From JAFAHD01 sp963772515 (lineage in GTDB: Bacteria > Vulcanimicrobiota > Vulcanimicrobiia > Eremiobacterales > Eremiobacteraceae): a stretch of DNA of 64,000 nt. Below the pieces are notes generated by a model. That model was given only the letters and a program-made list of their open reading frames with translations. It made no database searches and was not told where the DNA came from. Both the position numbers and the translations under genes were made by a program. The stretch spans positions 620,001 through 684,000 of the forward strand of contig CAVYXC010000002.1 in assembly GCA_963772515.1 (NCBI GenBank), written 5' to 3'. Below are positions 44,346 to 53,212 of this stretch, one piece after another. Numbering within the stretch: the stretch's first letter is position 1; the number at the start of each line of letters is the position of its first letter.

Positions 44346-46469
44346 GTGATTGCACCAAGCGAGCTCATCGGCGGGACAGGCCAGATCACGGGAATCGTCG
44401 CGGTCGAGACCGATCCCGCGGCCGGCACGGCGACGTTGTACCGTCGCGAAGGCGCGGACGTCGAGCGGTTGGTCGCTCCGTTGCAGTCGTGGGTATTGGC
44501 GCGTAAGACGATGGACGACAGCATCGAGCTTGCCGGCCGCCATCCGCTGCGCCACTTACTGGTCACGCGCTCGGGACGCGCCGTCGAGTTCGCCCGCTCG
44601 CTGGCGAGCGATCAGCGCCTCGCGTATCTCGATCCGGTCACGTCGCATCTGGTCGCCAGCGGCGAGACATTCTATCGCGGCCTGCCGTTCGAGCAACTGC
44701 GCCGCCTGCAGTTCGACCTCGAGACGCTGGACATCTATCCCGAGCGCCCCGACGCGGCAATCGTCCTCATCGGCGTGCACGATTCGAGCGGCTACGAGCG
44801 CGTGCTCGCGCTCGACGAATTCCCGAGCGAATCGCAGCTCATCGAGGAGTTCGTGCGCATCGTCCGCGAGCGCGACCCAGACGTCCTCGAGGGCCACAAC
44901 GTCTTCAATTTCGATCTGTGGTACTTGAACGAGCGGGCGCGACGCCAAGGCGTGGCGCTGACTCTCGGGCGCGACGGCTCGCGCATGTGGCTCGATGAGA
45001 GTTTGCGGCGCAGCGTTCCCAACGGCATGGTCGCGAGGTACTACCGCATCCCAGGCCGTCAGATCGTCGACACGTTCTACAGCGTCATGCGCTGGGACGT
45101 GGCACGCAAGCTTCCAAACTACAAGCTCAAGCACGTGGTTCGCCATCTCGGCATCGGCGACGAAGGCCGCGCACTCGTCGATGCGGCTAACATGCGCGCG
45201 CTCTGGTCGAATCCGGACGAGCGGGCGAAGCTGAAGCTGTACTGCCTCGACGACGCGCGCGACACGGACCGGCTCTCGCGCTTGGTGACGCCCAACGAGT
45301 TCTATCAAGCGCAGATCGTGCCCGAATCGCTTCAAGGGATCGCGTTCGTGGGCATCGGCAGCCGGATCGAACGGCTCATGGTGCGCGCCTATCTCGCGCG
45401 CCAGCATTCCATACCGCGTCCGCGCACCGCCGCGCCGATCGAAGGCGCATTCGCCGCCGCGTTCGAAGTCGGCGTGTTCCACGACGTCGTCAAGTGCGAC
45501 GTCGAAAGCCTCTACCCGTCGCTCATGCTCGCCCGCGGCATCGAGCCGCAGGACGACGACCTGCACGCGTTCTTGCCCATGTTGGGCGGCCTGCGCGATC
45601 TGCGCATGCGGGCAAAGCGCGACGCGCAAGCGGCCCAAGCGTCCGGCGACGTACATGCGCATCTCGCCGCCGATGGCCTGCAACAGGCGTTCAAGATCCT
45701 CATCAATTCGTTCTTCGGCTTCTTGGGGACCAACGGTTTGCATTTCAACGATCCAGCCGCGGCGGCGCGAGTGACGGCCGCCGGTCGCGAGATCATGGAG
45801 CGCATGGTCGCGGCGCTGCGCGAGCGGGGCGGTCGCGTCATCGAAGTCGACACCGACGGCGCGTTCTTCCAGCCGCCGCCCGGAGTCGACCCAGCACAGC
45901 TGGTCGAAGCGGTCGGCGCCTCGCTGGGAGACGGTCTACGCCTGGTACTCGAAGAGCGCTATCCGGCGATGCTATCGCTGATGCCCAAAAACTACGCGCT
46001 GCGACGTTCGGCGGGCGATCTGATCCTGCGCGGGTCCGCGCTGCGCTCGGCGCGGGATGAGCCGCTTGGCCGCTCGTTGGTATCGGGCATCGCGCTCGCG
46101 CTGCTCGAAGACCGAACTGACGACATCGAAGGCATCGTCGCTCAGGCGGTGGCGCGCGTTCGTGAGGGGCGCCTGAAAGTCGAAGACTTCAGCCGGCGGG
46201 AGTCCATCACGCCCAAGACCTTCAACTCGCCCGCCAACCAGCGTTTGGCACGTGCGATCGCCGAGAGGGGCCTTGCCGTCGGCGACAAAGTCCGCGTCTA
46301 TCAACGCGTCGGCGGCGAGCTCGCGCTCTCGGAGGAGTACGCGGGCGATGAAGACCGCGAACATCTCGTGCGTCGGATCGCCGACTTCGTCGCCCGTTTC
46401 GGGTCGCTCGTGCCCGCGAGCGCTCGCGCGGCGGCGGGCGAACCCGAGCAGCTCTCGATGAGGTTGTAA
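44346..46469 (+). CDS. Family B DNA polymerase
   Basis: A compact 707-aa replicative-fold polymerase with proofreading exonuclease. Exo I DLE at residues 124-126, Exo II NVFNFD (185-190), Exo III YCLDDARDT (299-307), motif A DVESLYPS (385-392), motif B KILINSFFGFLG (450-461), motif C VDTDGAFF (501-508). Motif C has DTDG where most family members have DTDS. The N-terminal uracil-sensing region is short. It is more like archaeal/phage-lineage bacterial PolB than typical E. coli polB. GTG at 44346. The Gfo/Idh gene follows by 3 bp. Confidence 0.88.
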   Translation: MIAPSELIGGTGQITGIVAVETDPAAGTATLYRREGADVERLVAPLQSWVLARKTMDDSIELAGRHPLRHLLVTRSGRAVEFARSLASDQRLAYLDPVTSHLVASGETFYRGLPFEQLRRLQFDLETLDIYPERPDAAIVLIGVHDSSGYERVLALDEFPSESQLIEEFVRIVRERDPDVLEGHNVFNFDLWYLNERARRQGVALTLGRDGSRMWLDESLRRSVPNGMVARYYRIPGRQIVDTFYSVMRWDVARKLPNYKLKHVVRHLGIGDEGRALVDAANMRALWSNPDERAKLKLYCLDDARDTDRLSRLVTPNEFYQAQIVPESLQGIAFVGIGSRIERLMVRAYLARQHSIPRPRTAAPIEGAFAAAFEVGVFHDVVKCDVESLYPSLMLARGIEPQDDDLHAFLPMLGGLRDLRMRAKRDAQAAQASGDVHAHLAADGLQQAFKILINSFFGFLGTNGLHFNDPAAAARVTAAGREIMERMVAALRERGGRVIEVDTDGAFFQPPPGVDPAQLVEAVGASLGDGLRLVLEERYPAMLSLMPKNYALRRSAGDLILRGSALRSARDEPLGRSLVSGIALALLEDRTDDIEGIVAQAVARVREGRLKVEDFSRRESITPKTFNSPANQRLARAIAERGLAVGDKVRVYQRVGGELALSEEYAGDEDREHLVRRIADFVARFGSLVPASARAAAGEPEQLSMRL

Positions 46470-46472
46470 CAG

Positions 46473-47552
46473 GTGGCTGCAGAAACGCTTCGCGTCGCCG
46501 TGGTGGGCATGGGGTTCGGCGCGCGCGTGCAACTGCCGGCGTTCGGCGAGCACCCGCAGTGCCGCGTCGTCGCGGTGTGCTCCGGATCGCTCGAGCGCGC
46601 ACGAGCGGCGGCGATGCAGTTCGCGATTCCGCATTTCACCGACGACTATCGCGCGTGCGTCAAGCGCGCGGACGTCGATCTGGTCAGCATCGTCACGCCG
46701 CCCAACCTGCACGCGCCGATCGCGCTGGCGGCGCTGCGCGCCGGCAAGCACGTGCTGTGCGAGAAGCCGTTCGCGCTGTCGGTGGGGGAGGGCAAACGCA
46801 TGGTGGCGGCAGCCCGGCGCGCGCGGCGCGCGGGCTTCCTCGACCACGAATTCCGTTTCATCCCGGCGCGCGCACGCGCGAAGGCGCTGGTGGATGACGG
46901 CTGGCTCGGCGAGGTCGAACGCATCGCGATCTGCGAAGCGACGCCTTGGATGCATCCGTCGAGCACGTTGCGCTACGGCTGGCAATCGCGCAAAGCCGAC
47001 GGAGGTGGTGTGCTGGGCGCGCTCGGGTCGCACTATATCGACTATTGCCGCTGGATCGCAGGCGACGTCGGCGAAGTCAAAGCCACGCTGCAGACGCGCG
47101 TGAAGAAGCGCGCGCGCCCGGATGGCTCGATGGGGACCGTGGACGCCGACGACAATTTCTCGCTGAGCATGCAGATGACCGGCGGCGCGCTGGCGACGAT
47201 CGACCTCACCGCCACCGCGAACGCGCAGTTCAGTTCCATCTTCATAAGCGGTGCTAAGGGCGCGCTGCTGCTGCGCGACGACCGCGAGATCTTCGGACTG
47301 CGCGCCGGCCGCGATCCGGTTCCGGTGACGGCTCCGAGCCGCTTTCCGCGCAGGCTCGGCGCGACGGGCATCAGGCTGCTGGGACCGTTCTACACGCTCA
47401 TCGGCGAGGTGCTGGATCATCTCGCCGGCAAACCGTCCAGTGCGCCGACGTTTGAAGACGGCTTGAAGGTCCAAGAAGTGCTCGATGCCGCGCGGCAAGC
47501 AGCGCGCTCTGGGCGCGCGGTGCTCGTGACGAAGTCTAGGAGACGCACATGA
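46473..47552 (+). CDS. Gfo/Idh/MocA family oxidoreductase
   Basis: NAD(P)-dependent dehydrogenase, 359 aa. N-terminal Rossmann fold VAVVGMGFGARVQLPAF, then the motif AGKHVLCEKPFAL with catalytic Lys, and the C-terminal alpha/beta domain (GGGVLGALGSHYIDYCRW with the conserved His). Substrates of the family are mostly sugars; none is indicated. GTG start at 46473. Its stop overlaps the O-methyltransferase ATG. Confidence 0.85.
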   Translation: MAAETLRVAVVGMGFGARVQLPAFGEHPQCRVVAVCSGSLERARAAAMQFAIPHFTDDYRACVKRADVDLVSIVTPPNLHAPIALAALRAGKHVLCEKPFALSVGEGKRMVAAARRARRAGFLDHEFRFIPARARAKALVDDGWLGEVERIAICEATPWMHPSSTLRYGWQSRKADGGGVLGALGSHYIDYCRWIAGDVGEVKATLQTRVKKRARPDGSMGTVDADDNFSLSMQMTGGALATIDLTATANAQFSSIFISGAKGALLLRDDREIFGLRAGRDPVPVTAPSRFPRRLGATGIRLLGPFYTLIGEVLDHLAGKPSSAPTFEDGLKVQEVLDAARQAARSGRAVLVTKSRRRT

Positions 47553-48196
47553 CGTTGGACCACGCGCTAGGCCCGGATTTCGAGTACCTGCGGCGCGTGC
47601 ACGGCGAGCCCGACGCGCTCATGCGCGAGCTCGAAGAGCGCGGCGAACGCGACGGGATCCCCATCGTCTCGCGCGAGGTCGGCCAGTTCTTGTCGGTCAT
47701 GGTGAGCGCCATGCTCGCGGGCAACATCTTGGAAGTCGGCACCGCGTACGGCTGCTCGACGCTGTGGATGGCGCGCGCGCAGCCCGAAACCGGCCGGATC
47801 TGGACGATCGATCCGGATGTCACGCGCACCGACATCGCGCGCGACTTCTTCAGGCGCGCCGGCGTCGCGGATCGGATCGAGATCTTCAATCAGCCCGCGC
47901 TCGACGTCATGGGCCGGCTGCCCAAAAACATCTATGACATCGTGCTGCTCGACGCGCTCAAAGAGGAATACTTGGCATACCTCGAGCTGGCGGTGCCGCT
48001 CGTGAAGCACTCAGGGCTCATCATCGTCGACAACTTGTTATGGCACCATCGCGCGGCCGCGTCCGCGCGCACGGGCGACGACGCGCCGACCACGGCGATC
48101 CGCGCGTTCAACCAGAAGTTCTTACACCATCCCGCGCTCAACGCGACGATTCTGCCGCTGGGCGATGGTGTCGGGGTGGGCGCCAAGATCGTGTGA
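47549..48196 (+). CDS. O-methyltransferase (class I SAM-dependent, COMT-like)
   Basis: A 215-aa methyltransferase of the catechol/caffeoyl-CoA type. Seen: motif I NILEVGTAYGCSTLWMA, the acidic loop IDPDVTRTDIA, LLDALKEEYLAYLELAVPLV and GLIIVDNLLWHH, which holds the metal-binding Asp-Asn. The family usually methylates catechols or other vicinal diols with Mg2+. ATG at 47549 is translationally coupled to the upstream oxidoreductase. Confidence 0.88.
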   Translation: MTLDHALGPDFEYLRRVHGEPDALMRELEERGERDGIPIVSREVGQFLSVMVSAMLAGNILEVGTAYGCSTLWMARAQPETGRIWTIDPDVTRTDIARDFFRRAGVADRIEIFNQPALDVMGRLPKNIYDIVLLDALKEEYLAYLELAVPLVKHSGLIIVDNLLWHHRAAASARTGDDAPTTAIRAFNQKFLHHPALNATILPLGDGVGVGAKIV

Positions 48197-48207
48197 GGAA
48201 CCGACCA

Positions 48208-49293
48208 ATGAGAACGCCTCGGATCATCCTTATGACACTCGCGCTGACCGGGGTTGCGATCGTCTCGCTGTCCAGCCCGCGCGACAGCCATGCAGCAGAC
48301 GTCACCACCCCGCGCCAGCTCATGACGGTCGCGGCGCCGATCGCGGTCCCGCGGGCCATCGGCCATTTCGAGCATCTGACCGTGGACGAGAAGTACCGGC
48401 GGCTGCTCGCGGTGCATACCAGCAGCAACGAACTGCTGGTGATCAATCTCGAGAGCGGTGAAGTCGAACGCCGCGTCACCGTCGGCCCGGGGCACGGCGT
48501 CGCAGTCGACGTGTACGATGGGAAGATCTTCATCGGCACCTCGGACGGATACGTCTCGCAGCTCAACCGTCGCTGGCTCGTCGAAAACCAGCGCATCTAC
48601 ACGAGCGGGCCGGTCGGTGCCGTCGCATTCGATTCGAAGAACGGCAAGCTGTACGCAGCGCATGAAGACGGGGCCGAGGACTATGTGATCCAAGGCAGGA
48701 CCGACAAGCTCGCCCAGTTCTCCGTGCCGGTCCCTAAAGGACCATCGACGATCGTCTACGATCCGGTGACCGACAAGCTCTATCAGAACATCACGCCGGC
48801 GAGTTCGGTCGTCGTGATCGATCCTGCGACGAACGCCGTCACAGCGACCTGGGCGCTCGGCCAGGCGACAGAGCCGCAAGGTCTCGCGGTCGACGGCAAA
48901 GGCCGGCGGCTGTTCAGCGCAGGCGGCAACGGAAAGCTCGCGGTGCTCGACCTGACCAGCGGGCAAGTCACGCAGACCATCGACATCCCGCCGCGCGCGG
49001 ACCAGATCGCATACGACCCCGTGCTCAACAAACTGTACTGCGCGAGCGGCACGGGGCTGCTCAGCGTGATCGGAGATACCGGCGAGGGCTTCGACCGCAT
49101 CGGCGACGTCACCATTCCGCGCGGCGCGCACACGCTGGCGATCGATCCCAAGACGCACGACGTATGGATCGCATACGGTGGCGACCAGAACGACTACGTG
49201 GTCAAGCTCTCGCCGCCGGCAACGCCATCGCCCTCGCCGCCGCCTGCGACAGCGACGCCGCCGTCCACGCCGACGCCGTCCCCAAGCCCCTAG
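48208..49293 (+). CDS. Exported YncE-like beta-propeller protein
   Basis: A 361-aa exported protein. Signal peptide residues 1-30 ending DSHA. The body is made of repeated blades of the YVTN/YncE type (KYRRLLAVHTSSNELLVINL; DKLYQNITPASSVVVID; GNGKLAVLDLTSGQVTQTI). The last about 25 residues are Pro/Ser/Thr (SPSPPPATATPPSTPTPSPS), like the two proline-tailed proteins upstream. Role unknown. AGGAA precedes ATG 48208. Confidence 0.75.
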   Translation: MRTPRIILMTLALTGVAIVSLSSPRDSHAADVTTPRQLMTVAAPIAVPRAIGHFEHLTVDEKYRRLLAVHTSSNELLVINLESGEVERRVTVGPGHGVAVDVYDGKIFIGTSDGYVSQLNRRWLVENQRIYTSGPVGAVAFDSKNGKLYAAHEDGAEDYVIQGRTDKLAQFSVPVPKGPSTIVYDPVTDKLYQNITPASSVVVIDPATNAVTATWALGQATEPQGLAVDGKGRRLFSAGGNGKLAVLDLTSGQVTQTIDIPPRADQIAYDPVLNKLYCASGTGLLSVIGDTGEGFDRIGDVTIPRGAHTLAIDPKTHDVWIAYGGDQNDYVVKLSPPATPSPSPPPATATPPSTPTPSPSP

Positions 49294-49305
49294 GTCTGCA
49301 GGACA

Positions 49306-49788
49306 ATGATCGTACCGCTGCTCATGGTCGTGGATTTCATGAACTTCAAGTACGCTGTGTCGCCATGTTCCAACGTGCCTCCGCCCGTGCTCATGAAGAA
49401 AGGGACCTATTCATACTTCGACCAGAAAATGGGCACGGGCTTCGACGTTTCCGTCAGCAACGTGAAACTCGGCAGCCTAAGGCCCGGCACGCAGCAGGCG
49501 GTCGTGGTCCTCGCATGCGACTTTCCGATCGGCGGTACGGCGGAGGCGTTCGCCTACGACATCCGAGGGAACTCGGCGCAGCTGCTTGGCCAGGTCGGCG
49601 GCGCCGACTGGGGCGGCGACTGGGGACAGGGTCCGGACTCGATTCACATCACGTTTCGAAACGATTATCTCTACGTCGATTCGTGCAAAGACGACGACTG
49701 CACCGCGCGTGAGGTCAGGACGTACGCCTTACGCGCGGAAAGGCTCGTCGTGGTGAACGTACAGACGCACAAGGCCGGCGACCCGTAG
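49306..49788 (+). CDS. Hypothetical protein, 160 aa
   Basis: A 160-aa protein, not recognised. The N-terminus (MIVPLLMVVDFMNFKYAVSP) is short and hydrophobic and might be a poor signal peptide. The body contains three cysteines, the motif DFPIGGTAEAFAYDIRGN, and WGGDWGQGPDSIHITF near the end, suggesting a beta-structured envelope protein. It follows the propeller gene by 12 bp and ends 12 bp before a convergent gene. Confidence 0.5.
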   Translation: MIVPLLMVVDFMNFKYAVSPCSNVPPPVLMKKGTYSYFDQKMGTGFDVSVSNVKLGSLRPGTQQAVVVLACDFPIGGTAEAFAYDIRGNSAQLLGQVGGADWGGDWGQGPDSIHITFRNDYLYVDSCKDDDCTAREVRTYALRAERLVVVNVQTHKAGDP

Positions 49789-49800
49789 CCCTAGGTGGCT

Positions 49801-50554
49801 CTAGGTCTTGATGAGTTTCATCTCGATGGAGTACGAGTTGGTGGTCTGTTGCGGGACTACACGCAACACCTCGTTGACGTACACGGCCGTCTTGATGCGC
49901 GGGTCGAAAAGATAGCTCCCTTTTTGGCTCAGCGTGGTGTAGCGGCCGCCTTGCTGTTTTAGCGAGCCAGTGGAGTTGATCAGGATCAGCGGCGGCTGTT
50001 CGGGAATCGTGCCCTTTCCCTCTAATGACAAATGCGCAATTCCACGTGTAGACTTGTCCTGCGAATCCGGTGCTGATGCCCGGCGAAAACGTCGCCCGCA
50101 CGTTATAGTCCTGTTTCCAGCTCGAATTCAATCCTGCGGACAACGCACTGAAATAGCTCTGCCCGAGAAGCGGCACGACCGCGGATTGCATGACCGTCAA
50201 TGAGTACGGGGGCTTCGAGCACGTGACGCCGCCGTTCGCGTACACCTCGCATGTGGAGCTCTGTTTTGGATGAACCGTGTTCCACCAGGAATCTGTCGCG
50301 GTCACCATCATGCCACCGTCGCTCGCGAGGCCCCCGATATCGATCGTCGTCGTTCCGGTATTATTCCCCTGGCTCGCCGCTTTTGTGTTGTAGCCGAACT
50401 CATAGACGAGATGGCGCAGCGTAGGCAGCCCGGCCGCAGCCGGCGCGGCCGTGGGTGCCATCGATGCCGAGGCGGCAGACGTCTGCGCCGCCCCCGCTGG
50501 CGACGCCGCGAGCATCGCGGCGATGGCGAAAGCAGCGGTTCGTAGGTTAGTCAT
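49801..50554 (-). CDS. Exported protein, frameshifted
   Basis: Exported protein of about 250 aa after repair. Signal peptide MTNLRTAAFAIAAML...AGA, then LPTLRHLVYEFGYNTKAAS. After WNCAF the frame has one extra base (about 50019-50027), then continues SLEGKGTIPEQPPLILINST to VPQQTTNSYSIEMKLIKT at 49801. GGAGGAG is about 9 nt before the ATG at 50554. Unknown function. It is 71 bp downstream of livF, possibly as part of that operon. Confidence 0.6.
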
Positions 50555-50625
50555 GGATGGTCTCCTCCTTGCGTGAGGTCGCGATTCGTCACGTCCGGTC
50601 GCTCAGCCTGGAATACGTCCAGCGG

Positions 50626-51342
50626 CTAATCTTCGCCGAGGTATGCCTTGCGCACGTCGTCGTCGGCCAGCAGCGCGGATGCCGGCCCCTCCTTGACGAC
50701 CGAACCGGTCTCGAGCACGTACGCGCGCGCGGCCACCTGGAGGGCCTTGCGCGCGTTCTGCTCGATCAGCAGGATCGGCACGCCGCGCTTGTTGATGTCG
50801 ACGATGACCTCGAAGATCGTCTCGACCAAAATGGGCGATAGCCCGAGCGAGGGCTCGTCCAACAAGAGCACGCTGGGCCGAGCCATCATCGCGCGCCCGA
50901 TCGCGAGCATCTGCTGCTCGCCTCCCGAGAGCGTGGCGCCCTTTTGTCCTCGCCGCTCGGCCAATCGAGGGAACAGTGCGAACACGGCGTCCATGTCGGC
51001 GCGCACCTCACGTTGATCGGAGCGCGCATACGCGCCCAATTGTAGATTCTCAAGCACGGTCATGCGCGGGAAGATGCGCCGGCCCTCCGGCACCTGGACG
51101 ACGCCAAGGCGCACGATCTCATCCGGAGTCACGGCCGTGATGTCCGTGCCATCGAACGTCACGCGGCCGCGTGCGGGGCGCACCAGACCTGAGATCGTGC
51201 GCAGCGTCGTGGTCTTGCCGGCGCCGTTGCCGCCGATGAGCGCGACGATCTCGCGCTCGCGCACCTCGAGGCTGACGCCGCGCAGCGCCTGGATGCGTCC
51301 ATAGAACGTCTCGATGCCGTCAAGACGCAGGACGGCGCTCAT
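50626..51342 (-). CDS. livF: Branched-chain amino acid ABC transporter, ATP-binding protein LivF
   Basis: ATPase of the high-affinity Leu/Ile/Val importer, 238 aa. Walker A GGNGAGKTTTLRTI, the LivF hallmark PEGRRIFPRMTVLENL, signature LSGGEQQMLAIGRAMM, Walker B LLLDEPSLGLSP, and switch LIEQNARKAL. The ATG overlaps the livG stop by 4 bp, as usual for this operon. Confidence 0.95.
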   Translation of the reverse strand: MSAVLRLDGIETFYGRIQALRGVSLEVREREIVALIGGNGAGKTTTLRTISGLVRPARGRVTFDGTDITAVTPDEIVRLGVVQVPEGRRIFPRMTVLENLQLGAYARSDQREVRADMDAVFALFPRLAERRGQKGATLSGGEQQMLAIGRAMMARPSVLLLDEPSLGLSPILVETIFEVIVDINKRGVPILLIEQNARKALQVAARAYVLETGSVVKEGPASALLADDDVRKAYLGED

Positions 51343-52106
51343 GCGCCTTTGCCGAGGTACGCTTCGATGACGCGCGGGTCGCGCCGGACAAGTTCCGGAT
51401 CGCCTTCGCTGATCTTCTCGCCGTAGTCCAGGACGGTGATGCGATCCGAGATCCCCATGACCAAGCGCATGTCATGTTCGATCAACAGCACCGTGACGCC
51501 GCGATCGCGGATCGAACGCACCAGCGCCATGAGGTCGCGTTTCTCGGAAGGGTTCGCGCCGGCGGCGGGTTCGTCGAGCAGCAGCAGCTTCGGCTGCGGG
51601 CCTAGCGCGCGCGCTATCTCAAGCCGCCGCTGCATTCCGTACGGGAGGTTGCGCGCCCACTCGTTCGCATACGATGCCAGTCCGACGAACTCGAGCAGCT
51701 CGCGCGCGCGCTCGGCCACGGCGCGCTCCTCCCGCTGTGCTCGGGGCGTGTGCAGCGCACCGTCGAGCGGGGTCGCGTGCATCGTGGTCTGCTGCCCGAC
51801 CATGACATTTTCGAGCACCGACATGAACGCGAACAGCCGGATGTTCTGGAAGGTGCGCATGACCCCGGCCGCAGCGACCTGATACGGCTTGCGTCCCACG
51901 AGCGCCGCCCCGTCGAAGGTGATGGAACCGGCGCTCGGCGCGTAGATGCCGGTGATCACGTTGAACACCGTCGATTTGCCGGCGCCGTTGGGGCCGATGA
52001 GGCTTGCGATCGAGCCGCGCTCGACGTGCAGCGCGAGATCCTTGACCGCGGTGAGCCCGCCGAAGCGTTTGGTCAAACCCTCGATCGCGAGCAGCGGCGC
52101 GCTCAT
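51339..52106 (-). CDS. livG: Branched-chain amino acid ABC transporter, ATP-binding protein LivG
   Basis: Second ATPase of the importer, 255 aa. Walker A GPNGAGKSTVFNVITG, LivG marker MRTFQNIRLF, signature LPYGMQRRLEIARAL, Walker B LLLDEPAAGANPSE, switch LIEHDMRLVMGISDRI. 4-bp overlaps with livM and livF indicate tight coupling. Confidence 0.95.
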   Translation of the reverse strand: MSAPLLAIEGLTKRFGGLTAVKDLALHVERGSIASLIGPNGAGKSTVFNVITGIYAPSAGSITFDGAALVGRKPYQVAAAGVMRTFQNIRLFAFMSVLENVMVGQQTTMHATPLDGALHTPRAQREERAVAERARELLEFVGLASYANEWARNLPYGMQRRLEIARALGPQPKLLLLDEPAAGANPSEKRDLMALVRSIRDRGVTVLLIEHDMRLVMGISDRITVLDYGEKISEGDPELVRRDPRVIEAYLGKGA

Positions 52107-53212
52107 TCGACGCCCGGGGCCGAAGCAGACGCCACGGGTTGCGCGTGATGCAGTTCAGCGCGACGCGAGGCATTGGAGATGAGCCCCTCCGGGCGGAAGA
52201 GCATCACGAGCACCAAGATGAGCCCGTAGATGATGTAGTGTAGGTCGGCGTTCTGTATCGCGTCGTTGTGCAGCGCGGCTCCCAGCGCGTGCGTCCAGTT
52301 CGTGACCTGCGGCAACACCATGAAGTTGAGCAGCGCGAGCAGCAGTCCGCCGATGAAGGCGCCAAGCAAGCTGCCCATGCCGCCGAGCACGATGGCCGAC
52401 AGGATCGTCACGGACACCGTGAAGTTGAACTCATCAGGACTGATCAACGTCAGCTTCGCGGCGTAGATGCAGCCGGCTAGTCCTGCGAACGAGGCGCCCA
52501 TGGCGAACGCGAGCAGCTTCGTCGTGACGGGATTGACGCCCATGTGCGTCGCGGCGAGCTCGTCCTCGCGGATAGCCATCCACGCGCGACCCAGGCGCGA
52601 GCGTTTCAGGTTGTTGAGCAACACGATCGCGATGAGGATGACGACGACGTACAGATAGTAGTAGGGAACAGGATTGAATCCGAAATGATAGCCGAACAAC
52701 ACCGGCTGATCGACGTTGGAGATGCCATTGGGGCCGCCCGTGTACTTGTCGAGGTTGAGGAACACCTGCGGCACGATCTCACCGAAACCGAGCGTCACGA
52801 TCGCCAGGTAGTCGCCGCGCAGCCGAAGCGTCGGCGCTCCGAGGATAAGGCCGAACAGCGCCGCCACGCACGCGCTCATAGCGAGCATCGGCCAAAAGTT
52901 GACGTGCAGGTTGAATTGCGTCGAGGCGACCATCGCGTACGTGTAGGCGCCGATCGCGAAGAACGCGGCGTACCCCAGGTCGAGCAGACCCGCGAAGCCC
53001 ACGACGATGTTCAATCCGAACACGAGGAGAAGGAAGTAGCCCGCGTCGGCGACGGCGGAGATATGGCCCGCGTTGCGGTCGATGAGCGGGAAGAGCGCGA
53101 ACAGCGCGATGACGGCGACCAGACCGCATGCCTGCAGCGGCGAGACGTCGCCGAAACCGAGCGGGAGGCGGACTCGGCGACGGCCGAATGAAGTCGACCC
53201 CTCCATAGCCAT
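52103..53212 (-). CDS. livM: Branched-chain amino acid ABC transporter, permease LivM
   Basis: Inner-membrane permease, 369 aa. About nine TM helices with LNIVVGFAGLLDLGYAAFFA, the EAA-like loop REDELAATHMGVNP, and VLGGMGSLLGAFIGGLLL. Start ATG 53212, overlapping the livH stop (TGATG); longer in-frame starts inside livH are rejected. The C-terminal tail continues past the last helix with a soluble extension (about 30 aa). Confidence 0.92.
   Translation of the reverse strand: MAMEGSTSFGRRRVRLPLGFGDVSPLQACGLVAVIALFALFPLIDRNAGHISAVADAGYFLLLVFGLNIVVGFAGLLDLGYAAFFAIGAYTYAMVASTQFNLHVNFWPMLAMSACVAALFGLILGAPTLRLRGDYLAIVTLGFGEIVPQVFLNLDKYTGGPNGISNVDQPVLFGYHFGFNPVPYYYLYVVVILIAIVLLNNLKRSRLGRAWMAIREDELAATHMGVNPVTTKLLAFAMGASFAGLAGCIYAAKLTLISPDEFNFTVSVTILSAIVLGGMGSLLGAFIGGLLLALLNFMVLPQVTNWTHALGAALHNDAIQNADLHYIIYGLILVLVMLFRPEGLISNASRRAELHHAQPVASASAPGVE

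Noticed and set aside
45972..47498. Minus-strand ORF of 508 aa
   Set aside because: Antisense to the polymerase and Gfo/Idh genes, which have full motif sets.
47932..49158. Minus-strand ORF of 408 aa
   Set aside because: Antisense to the methyltransferase and beta-propeller genes.
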